The notes under the pieces: generated by a model
The model's database searches: none
Told to the model about the DNA's origin: nothing
What the model saw: the letters and a program-made list of their open reading frames with translations, nothing else
NCBI GenBank assembly: GCA_030654175.1
Contig: JAURXZ010000024.1
Location: forward strand, 1 to 64,000
Direction of reading: 5' to 3'
DNA: 64,000 nt
Origin: Bacteroidia bacterium
GTDB taxonomy: Bacteria > Bacteroidota > Bacteroidia > 2-12-FULL-35-15
In this document: one piece after another, positions 52,968 to 61,507 of the stretch
Position numbering within the stretch: the first letter of the stretch is position 1
Layout: every line of letters starts with the position of its first letter
Program-made: the position numbers and the translations under genes

Positions 52968-54416
52968 ATGAATATTTACGATAAATACGAAACAGTAATA
53001 GGCTTAGAAGTCCACGCACAATTATCCACCAGAAGCAAAGCTTATTCAAGCGATTCTGCTGAGTTTGGCGCACTTCCAAATACTAATATAAGTCCAATAT
53101 CATTAGGACACCCCGGCACCTTACCAAAAACTAATAAAAGAGCTATTGAATTTGCTGTTCGTTTGGGTTTAGCATGTAAATGTACTATCCGGGAGTTCAA
53201 TGAATATGCACGTAAAAATTATTTTTATGCCGATCTTCCAAAAGGCTACCAAATAACACAGGATAAAACTCCCATTTGTACAGGAGGTTATATCACCATT
53301 AAAGAAGAAAATGGGACAGAAAAAAACATAAACATTACGCGTATTCACATGGAAGAGGATGCCGGGAAAAGTATTCACGACATTGATCCATTTAACAGTT
53401 TAATTGACTTGAACCGTGCCGGTGTTGCCTTAGTGGAAATTGTAAGCGAGCCGGAAATGCGCAGTGGAGAAGAAGCCTATAAATATTTAACAGAGGTACG
53501 TAAAATTGTTCGTTATCTTGAGATTTGTGACGGTAACATGGAGGAAGGCAGCTTACGTTGTGATGCCAATGTTTCCGTGCGCTTAAAAGGCAGTACTGCT
53601 TTTGGTAAACGTACCGAAGTAAAAAACATGAATTCAATTCGTAATGTACAACGAGCCATTGAGTTTGAAGCAAAACGCCAGATCGAAGCCATTGAAAAAG
53701 GTGAAGAAATTTCGCAGGACACACGTAGCTTCAATGCGGTAACCGGTTCAACTTTTGTATTACGAAGCAAAGAAATGGCAAATGATTATCGTTATTTTCC
53801 TGAGCCTGATCTGCAGCCGGTAGTGGTATCCCAGGATTATATTGCAAAAATAAAAAGCACCTTACCTCCACTCCCGGGTGAGTTGTACAAAAAATATCAA
53901 TCGTTAGGATTATCAGCTTATGATGCCGGTGTACTTACCGATTCGAAAGAAATTGCCCTTTATTTTGAAAACATTATTTCAAAAACAAAAAGTGTAAAAT
54001 CAGCGGCTAACTGGTTAACTGTGCAGATAAAGGCATATCTTAATGATAACGCCTTACACATTTCTGATTTTAAGATAACACCGGAACGGATGGCTGCACT
54101 GATCGATTTTATTGACAGTGGCAAGGTAAATCATACCATTGCTATTCAAAAAATATTTCCGAAGATGATGGAAGAATCAAATAAAACTCCATTACAAATT
54201 GCGGAAGAAAATAATTGGATACAGGAAAGTGATAGTGGTGCATTAACAGAGTTTGTTAAACTAGCCATTGCTAAATATCCTGAAAAGGTAACGGAATATA
54301 AAAATGGAAAAGTAACATTATTAGGTTTATTTATGGGTGAAGTAATGAAACTTTCCAAAGGCAAAGCCGACCCGAAAGTAGCTACTGAATTGGTTAAGGA
54401 AATGTTGGAAAAATAG
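52968..54416 (+). CDS. gatB: Aspartyl/glutamyl-tRNA amidotransferase subunit B
   Basis: Subunit of GatCAB that turns Glu-tRNA-Gln and/or Asp-tRNA-Asn into Gln- or Asn-tRNA. 482 residues, normal. Motifs: YETVIGLEVHAQLSTRSKAYSSD, HPGTLPKTNKRAIEFAVRLGLA, KNYFYADLPKGYQITQ and HMEEDAGKSIHD (catalytic cradle with the zinc or magnesium ligand region), DLNRAGVALVEIVSEP, and the helical GatB/YqeY tail domain (about 330-480) that binds the tRNA. GatA and GatC are not in the window, which is common in Bacteroidota. Confidence 0.97.
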   Translation: MNIYDKYETVIGLEVHAQLSTRSKAYSSDSAEFGALPNTNISPISLGHPGTLPKTNKRAIEFAVRLGLACKCTIREFNEYARKNYFYADLPKGYQITQDKTPICTGGYITIKEENGTEKNINITRIHMEEDAGKSIHDIDPFNSLIDLNRAGVALVEIVSEPEMRSGEEAYKYLTEVRKIVRYLEICDGNMEEGSLRCDANVSVRLKGSTAFGKRTEVKNMNSIRNVQRAIEFEAKRQIEAIEKGEEISQDTRSFNAVTGSTFVLRSKEMANDYRYFPEPDLQPVVVSQDYIAKIKSTLPPLPGELYKKYQSLGLSAYDAGVLTDSKEIALYFENIISKTKSVKSAANWLTVQIKAYLNDNALHISDFKITPERMAALIDFIDSGKVNHTIAIQKIFPKMMEESNKTPLQIAEENNWIQESDSGALTEFVKLAIAKYPEKVTEYKNGKVTLLGLFMGEVMKLSKGKADPKVATELVKEMLEK

Positions 54417-54441
54417 TTTGTTTTTTGTAATTGATAATGCT

Positions 54442-54532
54442 GCGTTAGGGATTGCAGCGTAAATCCTTTTCTTTTTAGAAAAGATTGAAGCGGAAAGCCC
54501 GACTTTCTTTTTTAAGAAAGGAACGCCCAAAA
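54442..54532 (-). repeat. GGGCGTT two-hairpin dispersed element, copy C
   Basis: The minus strand reads TTTGGGCGTTCC ... CAATCCCTAACGC. Hairpin 1 is CTTTCTT/AAGAAAG; hairpin 2 is CTTTTCT/AGAAAAG. It starts 26 bp after the gatB stop codon, on the strand opposite to gatB. Confidence 0.92.
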
Positions 54533-54595
54533 AGTTTTATAAAGTTTAATAATAAAATTTAAAAAATAAATAGAAAATCACAAATCGAAACCTCT

Positions 54596-55732
54596 ATGAA
54601 ATTAAAAAACATCACACTTGTATTGCCAATCATATTGTTAGCGGCTTGTTCAAATACCAATCCTCAATCAGGAAATGGGTTTGAATTAAAAGGAAAATTA
54701 AGCAACCCGCATGGTGAAACACTTTATTTGGAGCTGATGGCACCATCCGGTCTTATTGGTATTGATACCGCTATTCTGGATGAAAAAGGAGAGTTTACAA
54801 TGAATCCTGACATCAAAGAGCCTGGTTTTTATCGTTTAAAAACTTCAGAAAAGAATTTTGCAACATTGATCCTGGATGCGAATCAAAAAGTTACACTTAC
54901 CGGGGACGTTAGTGATCTTGGTACTACCTACAATACGGAAGGTTCACCGGATTCAAAATTATTTTTGGAAACCAATAAGGAATCAACAAAAAACTATAAA
55001 AAACGCGATTCCTTACAAAATGTATTTCAGGCATTTGCCGGTAATGGTACAACAGATCCTGTTCGAGTTGACTCTTTAAGCAAGATCTTAGAAAAAGAAT
55101 ACAACACATTGCTTGCACAGCACAATAAATATTTACAGAACATTATTGAAAAAAATCCGACTTCACTGGCGTCACTGGCTGCTATCCAGCAATTGCCTGC
55201 AGAAGACTTTTTGGAAACATATATCAAAATGGATGAAATTTTGTTTGCAAAATATCCTAATTCACCTTACGTTAAATCGTTTCACGATGATGTAGCATCA
55301 AAAAAGAAATTAGCTATCGGCACCGTTGCCCCGGAGATAACAATGAACACGCCTGAAGGGAAACCTCTTTCGCTTTCCTCTCAAAAAGGTAAAGTGGTGT
55401 TAGTTGATTTTTGGGCATCGTGGTGCGGCCCTTGCAGAGCTGAAAATCCGAATGTGGTAAAAGCATATAACAAATACAAATCAAAAGGTTTTGATGTGTT
55501 CAACGTTTCGTTAGATGCCGATCCAACCAAGTGGAAACAGGCGATCGAAAAAGATAATTTAACATGGTCGAATCACATTTGTGATTTTAAAGCATGGCAG
55601 TCGCCCGTTGTAGCGCTTTATGGTTTTAAAGGAATCCCTTACAATGTGTTACTTGATAAAGAAGGAAAAATCATAGCGAAAAATCTTCGTGGTGAAGATC
55701 TGGAAAAAAAATTAGCCGAGATTTTTAAATAA
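54596..55732 (+). CDS. TlpA-like thioredoxin lipoprotein with DUF4369 domain
   Basis: 378 residues. Lipobox LLAAC gives lipidated Cys18. The N-terminal part (about 25-120) is DUF4369, a beta domain common before TlpA-like folds in Bacteroidota (FELKGKLSNPHGETLYLEL...GEFTMNPDIKEPGFYRL). A helical linker precedes the thioredoxin domain from about residue 240 with the active site W276-C-G-P-C280 and the cis-Pro of FKGIPYNVLLD. It probably reduces disulfides in the periplasm, for example for cytochrome or metalloenzyme maturation. No partner is adjacent. Confidence 0.93.
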   Translation: MKLKNITLVLPIILLAACSNTNPQSGNGFELKGKLSNPHGETLYLELMAPSGLIGIDTAILDEKGEFTMNPDIKEPGFYRLKTSEKNFATLILDANQKVTLTGDVSDLGTTYNTEGSPDSKLFLETNKESTKNYKKRDSLQNVFQAFAGNGTTDPVRVDSLSKILEKEYNTLLAQHNKYLQNIIEKNPTSLASLAAIQQLPAEDFLETYIKMDEILFAKYPNSPYVKSFHDDVASKKKLAIGTVAPEITMNTPEGKPLSLSSQKGKVVLVDFWASWCGPCRAENPNVVKAYNKYKSKGFDVFNVSLDADPTKWKQAIEKDNLTWSNHICDFKAWQSPVVALYGFKGIPYNVLLDKEGKIIAKNLRGEDLEKKLAEIFK

Positions 55733-55737
55733 AAAAA

Positions 55738-55806
55738 ACAGATGTGAGAATTGAGATATGAGTATTAAGATAAAAATCTCACATTTCAATTCTCAACATT
55801 TCAAGA
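55738..55806. repeat. Word-like repeats before the M1 peptidase
   Basis: GATGTGAGAATTGAGATATGAG and ATCTCACATTTCAATTCTCAACATTTCAAG are two partly complementary strings of short words, like those of other intergenic gaps. Confidence 0.55.
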
Positions 55807-55819
55807 CTAAAACTATCCT

Positions 55820-58800
55820 ATGAAAAAATCAATCTTACTCTTTCTTTTATTACCATTTACAGGAATTGCGCAATCCTATTTTCAACAGGAGGTGCATTAT
55901 ACCATCAATGTAAAATTAGATGATGTTAAAAATGAAATTACGGGTGATGAAAGCATTGAATATATTAACAATTCGCCCAACCAGCTTTCTTTTATTTACA
56001 TGCACTTGTGGCCCAATGCGTATAAAGATCATACCACATCCCTTGCAAAAGAATTTTTAAAAAATCAGGAGGAAAAATTTTATTTTTCGAAAGAAAAAGA
56101 AAGAGGGTACATTGACCAACTTGATTTTAAAATTGACGGACAACCCGCTAAATACGAATTGCTCAAAGATAGTATTGACATTTGTAAACTATTTCTGAAT
56201 CAACCTTTAAAAAGTGGTGAAAAAATCACCATCAGCACTCCTTTTCATGTTAAGATCCCTTCCGGTGAATTTTCCCGCCTCGGACATATCGGACAATCAT
56301 ATCAAATCACACAGTGGTATCCTAAGCCTGCGGTATATGATCGTAATGGATGGAATTATATGCCTTACTTAAATCAAGGTGAATTTTATTCGGAGTTTGG
56401 AACTTTTGATGTAAGTATCACACTTCCTAAAAATTACGTGCTTGGCGCCACAGGCGACATGGTGGATGGTGAAAAAGAACTGGAATGGCTGAATCAAAAA
56501 GTAAAAGAAACAGAAGCGATCACCTCTTTTGATTCAAAGGATCTTGCATTTCCTGCCTCTGACAGCGAAACAAAAACCTTACGTTTCAAACAAAGCAATG
56601 TGCATGATTTTGCATGGTTCTGTGATAAGCGTTACCATGTTTTAAAAGGAGAGATAGAAACGCCACATACCAAACGTAAAGTTACTACCTGGACCATGTT
56701 TACGAATGCCGAAGGTAATTTGTGGAAAAAAAGCATTCAATATATGAATGATGCTATCTATTATTATTCGCTTTGGAATGGTGATTACCCTTATAACCAT
56801 TGTACTGCCGTGGATGGTACCATCAGTGCAGGTGGGGGCATGGAATACCCTAACATTACCGTTATTGGCAGCTCTGGAAACGCCTTTCAGCTCGATGTAG
56901 TGATAACACATGAAGTAGGGCACAACTGGTTCTACGGAATGCTTGGCAGTAATGAGCGCGCTCACCCATGGATGGATGAAGGCATCAATTCTTTTAATGA
57001 GCTTCGTTATATTCAAACAAAATATCCTGAGAGAAAATTAATTGGTGGAAATGCTGATAATGCTGTTGGAAAAATATTTGACATGTCGCGTTATAAACAT
57101 AAATCACAATATGAATTATCTTATTTGATCTCTGCAGTTAAAAACCAGGATCAGCCAATTGAACTTCCTGCTTATGATTATACCGGAATAAATTATGGCG
57201 GAATTGTTTATTCTAAAACGGCAATTGTATTTGATTATTTAATGGCGAGCATTGGCGAAAAAGAAATGGACAAAGCAATGCAACGCTATTTTGATGAGTG
57301 GCACTTCAAGCACCCGCAACCGACTGATCTAAGAAAAGTGTTGGAACAATCAACCGGAAAAGATCTGGGTTGGTTCTTTGATGAACTGATCAACTCCACA
57401 AAAAAATTAGATTATAAAATTGCTGACTGCAATAAAAAAGCAGATGGCACCTGGGATATCGAAGTAAAAAACACCGGTGATATAAAAGGACCTGTTTTTG
57501 TTCAAGGAATAAAAGATAAAAAAGTAGTAGGTGAAATTACTTCTGACGGTTTTGATGGTAAAAAAACACTGAACTTCCCTGCGCAGGATGTTGATCATTT
57601 TAAAATTGATTTTGTGGAAGATATGCCCGAGATCAATAGAAATAACAATACGATCAGAACCAAAGGAGTGTTAAAAAAAGTAGAACCCTTAAAATTCCAA
57701 TTCCTGGCAAGTCTTGATAATCCTGATAAAACTCAGCTTTATTTTACGCCTGTTGCAGGCTGGAATAATTATAATAAATGGATGTTCGGTTTTGCTTTTT
57801 ATAATAATATAACGCCTCAAAAGAAATTTGAATTTGAGTTGATGCCAATGTTAAGCTATAGCACAAAAGACTTTGCGGGATATGGACGGGTAGCTGTTAA
57901 CACCTTTCCAAATAGCAGTTTGTTTCAGCGTATTACGTTTGGCGCAACAACCACACGTTACTCCTATATCAACCATCCAACGGATCTGAATTTTAATAAG
58001 GTTGCACCAGAGTTAACTATTGAATTTAAAAAGAAGTATGCAAGAAGCCCTTATAAGCAAACTTTACGCTATCGCAACATTAGTATCTTTAAAGATTATT
58101 ATAAAGGAAATTACGAGGTCACTCCTCCCACCTATTCCCGTGATCCAATATATTTGAATTTTCATGATCTCTCTTACCGACTTTCAAAATCGGATGCTAT
58201 ACAACCGCTCAATATTCTTGTAAACATACAAGGTGGCGGTGAAAGGGTTTTTGAATCAAAAACGATCATTGAAAAAATGATCAAAATATCATTGACTGCA
58301 AACTATTCTTACAATTTTAAGAAAAAAAACAAAGGGGTTGATGTTCGCTTTTTTGCTGGTACATTTATTGAAACAACAGAAAATGGTGCCGATCCTTATC
58401 GCTTCCGTTTAAGCGGACAACGAGGCTACCAGGATTATTTATATGATAATATTTTTCTTGGGCGCAGCGAAACCACAGGTATTCTTGCTAATCAGTTCAC
58501 TGAAACTGATGGAGGATTCAAATATTATTCAACAATAGGACAGTCATCAAAATGGTTAACCAGCTTGAATATAAAATCATCAATAGGAAATTTAAAATTG
58601 CCTTTGAAGATCTATGCCGACATCGGGACAACTGCTGATAGTGGATTAAACAATGAGCAGGTATTGTATAATGCGGGGGTATGTATTTCCCTGATGAAAG
58701 ATGTTTTTGAAATTTATTTGCCAATATTAATGTCTAAAGATTTTAAAGACTATGAAAAAGCGAATAATTTAGAATACCTGGAAACAATACGATTTACATT

Positions 58801-58846
58801 AAATTTGAATTTGTTGAACCCATTTGATATGGTAAGAAGTTTTTAG
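55820..58846 (+). CDS. M1 family aminopeptidase-type metallopeptidase (exported)
   Basis: 1008 residues with signal peptide (ILLFLLLPFTGIAQ). The N-terminal beta domain of M1 peptidases (residues 20-200: YTINVKLDDVKNEITGDESIEYINNSP) leads to the catalytic domain with a GGGMEYP exopeptidase motif (GAMEN-like) and the zinc site H-E-V-G-H near residue 364, followed 18 residues later by the Glu of MDEGINSFNE. Beyond about residue 600 there is a long beta-rich tail that ends FTLNLNLLNPFDMVRSF and reads like a porin-type beta barrel, an extension absent from classic aminopeptidase N. It likely acts on the outer membrane or periplasmic side. Confidence 0.93.
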   Translation: MKKSILLFLLLPFTGIAQSYFQQEVHYTINVKLDDVKNEITGDESIEYINNSPNQLSFIYMHLWPNAYKDHTTSLAKEFLKNQEEKFYFSKEKERGYIDQLDFKIDGQPAKYELLKDSIDICKLFLNQPLKSGEKITISTPFHVKIPSGEFSRLGHIGQSYQITQWYPKPAVYDRNGWNYMPYLNQGEFYSEFGTFDVSITLPKNYVLGATGDMVDGEKELEWLNQKVKETEAITSFDSKDLAFPASDSETKTLRFKQSNVHDFAWFCDKRYHVLKGEIETPHTKRKVTTWTMFTNAEGNLWKKSIQYMNDAIYYYSLWNGDYPYNHCTAVDGTISAGGGMEYPNITVIGSSGNAFQLDVVITHEVGHNWFYGMLGSNERAHPWMDEGINSFNELRYIQTKYPERKLIGGNADNAVGKIFDMSRYKHKSQYELSYLISAVKNQDQPIELPAYDYTGINYGGIVYSKTAIVFDYLMASIGEKEMDKAMQRYFDEWHFKHPQPTDLRKVLEQSTGKDLGWFFDELINSTKKLDYKIADCNKKADGTWDIEVKNTGDIKGPVFVQGIKDKKVVGEITSDGFDGKKTLNFPAQDVDHFKIDFVEDMPEINRNNNTIRTKGVLKKVEPLKFQFLASLDNPDKTQLYFTPVAGWNNYNKWMFGFAFYNNITPQKKFEFELMPMLSYSTKDFAGYGRVAVNTFPNSSLFQRITFGATTTRYSYINHPTDLNFNKVAPELTIEFKKKYARSPYKQTLRYRNISIFKDYYKGNYEVTPPTYSRDPIYLNFHDLSYRLSKSDAIQPLNILVNIQGGGERVFESKTIIEKMIKISLTANYSYNFKKKNKGVDVRFFAGTFIETTENGADPYRFRLSGQRGYQDYLYDNIFLGRSETTGILANQFTETDGGFKYYSTIGQSSKWLTSLNIKSSIGNLKLPLKIYADIGTTADSGLNNEQVLYNAGVCISLMKDVFEIYLPILMSKDFKDYEKANNLEYLETIRFTLNLNLLNPFDMVRSF

Positions 58847-58868
58847 ATTAACAACGCGCATGCGAAGG

Positions 58869-58965
58869 CGTCATTGCGAGTTTTTTCATTTTTTTTGAAA
58901 AAACGAAGCAATCTCATCAACGGTTGAGATTGCTTCAGTCGTGAAAAAACTCCTTCGCAATGACG
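58869..58965. repeat. GTCATTGCGA inverted-repeat element
   Basis: Outer arms GTCATTGCGA (58870-58879)/TCGCAATGAC (58955-58964) and inner arms GAAGCAATCTCA (58905-58916)/TGAGATTGCTTC (58925-58936) are perfect. It overlaps the GTG start of the lpxH-like frame. Similar elements are, from memory, frequent in environmental Bacteroidota. Confidence 0.92.
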
Positions 58966-59729
58966 TAAAAAAAACAAAATTGAACCCAAACAAAAAAATA
59001 TATTTTGCATCCGATTTTCATTTAGGTGTTCCCAGCTATGAAAAAAGTTTGATCCGTGAAAAGCTTATTGTTAAATGGCTGGACGAGATCAAACATGATG
59101 CGCAGGAAATTTACCTGATGGGTGACCTGTTCGATTTTTGGTTTGAATATAAACATACAGTACCAAAAGGCTTTGTACGTTTACTCGGAAAAATTGCTGA
59201 AATAAGTGATTCGGGCATTCCTGTGATCTTATTTACAGGCAACCACGACATGTGGATGTTTGATTATTTACCAAAAGAATTAGGGGTCACTATTAATCGT
59301 GAGCCCATCACACGAATATTTAATGGTAAGACATTTTATTTAGGTCATGGTGACGGATTAGGCCCTGGAGATAATGGATACAAATTCATTAAAAAAATAT
59401 TTGCCAACCCTGTTTGTCAATGGCTCTTCGCACGATTGCATCCAAATTTTGCTTTAAGTATGGCAAATTATTGGTCGAATAAAAGCCGTTTAAAAAATGC
59501 TCCTTCAGATGAAAAATTTACTGGTGAAGAAAATGAATGGTTAGTAGTTTATGCTAAAGAGAAATTAAAAAAAGAGCAGATCGATTATTTCATTTTTGGT
59601 CACCGCCATTTACCACTTAACATAAAACTATCTGATACCAGCCGATACATTAATCTTGGTGAATGGGTTAATTACAATAGCTATGCAGTGTTTGACGGAA
59701 GCAATTTGGAGTTAAAATACTATAAGTAG
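58941..59729 (+). CDS. lpxH: UDP-2,3-diacylglucosamine diphosphatase-like metallophosphoesterase
   Basis: 262 residues as drawn (GTG start at 58941), but that start lies inside an inverted repeat. A TTG at 58980 (L-N-P-N-K-K) is an equal candidate and would give 249 residues. Calcineurin-type metal motifs are complete: DFHLG, GDLFDFWFE, GNHD, LGHGDGLGPGDNG and the late HRHLP. The LpxH family hydrolyses UDP-2,3-diacylglucosamine to lipid X in lipid A synthesis. The identification as lpxH rather than a related phosphoesterase rests on the DFHLG...FDFWFEY pattern, which fits Bacteroidota homologues. Confidence 0.88.
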   Translation: MKKLLRNDVKKTKLNPNKKIYFASDFHLGVPSYEKSLIREKLIVKWLDEIKHDAQEIYLMGDLFDFWFEYKHTVPKGFVRLLGKIAEISDSGIPVILFTGNHDMWMFDYLPKELGVTINREPITRIFNGKTFYLGHGDGLGPGDNGYKFIKKIFANPVCQWLFARLHPNFALSMANYWSNKSRLKNAPSDEKFTGEENEWLVVYAKEKLKKEQIDYFIFGHRHLPLNIKLSDTSRYINLGEWVNYNSYAVFDGSNLELKYYK

Positions 59730-59820
59730 TTTGTAAATAATAATGTGGCGTAAAGACCAAATGCCGGTGTTTTTATTATCAAATAAATGTTGTATCTTGT
59801 TGATTCTAAATAAAAAAAAC

Positions 59821-60489
59821 ATGAAAAAAGCCCTTACACTCACAATTGTAGCATTCATATCCGTTTCTGGATTTGCGCAAAAAATAAAAGTAAAAGAGTC
59901 GAATGAATCTATTGGCGAAGGAAGTCATAATGCATTGGTAGTAACACTTTATGGCGTTAACCCTTCTGATGCTGAGGATGAATTTAAATCTTTCATGAAA
60001 GAATATGATGGAAAAAAATCTTCAAAAGGTGGGGCAATTTTTATTGATAATGCACTGATAAAAGAAATGGGACCTAATACCATCGATATTTACGGTAAAG
60101 CAAATGGCAAAAAAGGTGATCCTGAAATTACATTCATTGTGGCTTTCGATTTGGGTGGTGCGTTTTTAAATTCATCGGAACATAAAGATCAATTTAATAC
60201 AGCTGAAAAAATTGTAAAGAATTTTGCAGTAAAAGCTATTAAAAATGCTGTGGAAGAACAATTGAAAGGCGCTCAAAAAATACAATCAAAATTAGAGGAT
60301 AATCAAAAAGATCTGGAAAAAGAAAATAAAAGCCTGAATAGCGATATTGAAGATTACAAATCAAAGATAAAAAGAGCTGAGGACGATATCGTAAAAAACA
60401 AATCTGAGCAGGATAAGAAAAAAGGGGAGATCGAAGCACAGAAAAAAGTGGTTGGAGAGATTGATACAAAATTAAAAGCTGTAGATTAA
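59821..60489 (+). CDS. Exported coiled-coil protein of unknown function
   Basis: 222 residues from the ATG at 59821 (MKKALTLTIVAFISVSGFAQ signal peptide). An in-frame ATG at 59743 would add 26 residues before the signal and is unlikely. The mature part starts with a compact domain (NESIGEGSHNALVVTLYGVNPSDAEDEFKSFMKEYDGKKSSKGGAIFIDNALI), and the C-terminal 90 residues form a long charged coiled coil (IQSKLEDNQKDLEKENKSL...). I recognise no family; related hypothetical proteins seem common in Bacteroidota. Its start is 92 bp after the lpxH-like stop on the same strand, so cotranscription is possible. Confidence 0.85.
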   Translation: MKKALTLTIVAFISVSGFAQKIKVKESNESIGEGSHNALVVTLYGVNPSDAEDEFKSFMKEYDGKKSSKGGAIFIDNALIKEMGPNTIDIYGKANGKKGDPEITFIVAFDLGGAFLNSSEHKDQFNTAEKIVKNFAVKAIKNAVEEQLKGAQKIQSKLEDNQKDLEKENKSLNSDIEDYKSKIKRAEDDIVKNKSEQDKKKGEIEAQKKVVGEIDTKLKAVD

Positions 60490-60519
60490 TTCTAAGGCAG
60501 CCATTTCATCGTTTCAATT

Positions 60520-61380
60520 ATGGCTTCGACTTTAAAAACATTAGGAGCCTTGTCAACAGAAATAAAATTTAAGCCCTTACATTTATTCTTTATTGCCTCC
60601 AATTCTCTTCTATTAGCGGGAAGCGTTGTTACTCATACATGGAACCTTTCACAATTGTTGCTTATACAATGGTGTGGTATTTGTGGAATATTTCTGATCT
60701 ATAGGTTTAATGATTTCATTGACCAGACACATAGTTTTCGATTTAATATAAAACGATTTTTTAGCATAAAACTACACGTTCTTGTTATTGCGCAACTTCT
60801 ATTCATCACATTCCCTCTGGCGCTAAACCTCCTCTCTGACTTTCGTATCATCATGCTCCTATCCATTTGTTTGCTTGGCGTGCTATACTCTCTGAATTTC
60901 CCGATTAATGGAAGAAACAATCGAATTAAAAATATTTTTTTAGTAAAAAATATTTTTATTGGATTTGCCTGGGGTAGTTTAATTTTGGTAGGTGCTGGAG
61001 TTTTCCATCATGGGCTTACCATCGGATTATTTATATTCACAAGTTTGCAGGTTGTGATCGGTAGTATCATACGTGACATTCCGGATATAGAGAGAGACAA
61101 AACAGACCGCGTAAAGAGTCTTCCTGCAGTATTTGGCACAAAGGTCACCTTGTATGTGCTTCATGCCTTAAACCTGTTCTCTTTCCTGTCGGGATATTTA
61201 ATGGAGAAAAACAACGGCTTTTTAGTATTCATGTTGCTAATAATTAGTTGGAGGTTTGTTTCCTTCATACAAATTCAGAAACACAACGACAGTAAATTAT
61301 GGACTCAAACCTTTAATCTTTTAACCTGCTTTCTTATATTTATTATCATACTTGTGCAATATCTGTATGGGGTCTATTAA
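60520..61380 (+). CDS. UbiA-like membrane prenyltransferase with a changed first Asp motif
   Basis: 286 residues with eight or nine transmembrane helices. The first UbiA motif, NDxxDxxxD, appears as N64-D65-F-I-D68-Q-T-H-S72, lacking the third Asp. The second is complete: D186-I-P-D189-I-E-R-D193. UbiA enzymes transfer prenyl groups to aromatic or glycerol acceptors using Mg2+ bound by these Asps. Loss of one ligand may alter or lower activity. Near it are a halogenase-like flavoprotein and a small membrane protein, suggesting a lipid or pigment pathway. The substrate is unknown. It starts 31 bp after the coiled-coil gene. Confidence 0.85.
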   Translation: MASTLKTLGALSTEIKFKPLHLFFIASNSLLLAGSVVTHTWNLSQLLLIQWCGICGIFLIYRFNDFIDQTHSFRFNIKRFFSIKLHVLVIAQLLFITFPLALNLLSDFRIIMLLSICLLGVLYSLNFPINGRNNRIKNIFLVKNIFIGFAWGSLILVGAGVFHHGLTIGLFIFTSLQVVIGSIIRDIPDIERDKTDRVKSLPAVFGTKVTLYVLHALNLFSFLSGYLMEKNNGFLVFMLLIISWRFVSFIQIQKHNDSKLWTQTFNLLTCFLIFIIILVQYLYGVY

Positions 61381-61507
61381 AATAATTGTGTTTTTTCATC
61401 GTAAAAAAAACGCCTGAACACTTGTAAAAAAATAATGGGAAAATTATACAAGCAATGGATACAGCATTTTATTTCAATAGTTATTTAATATACACAACCG
61501 GTTGATA

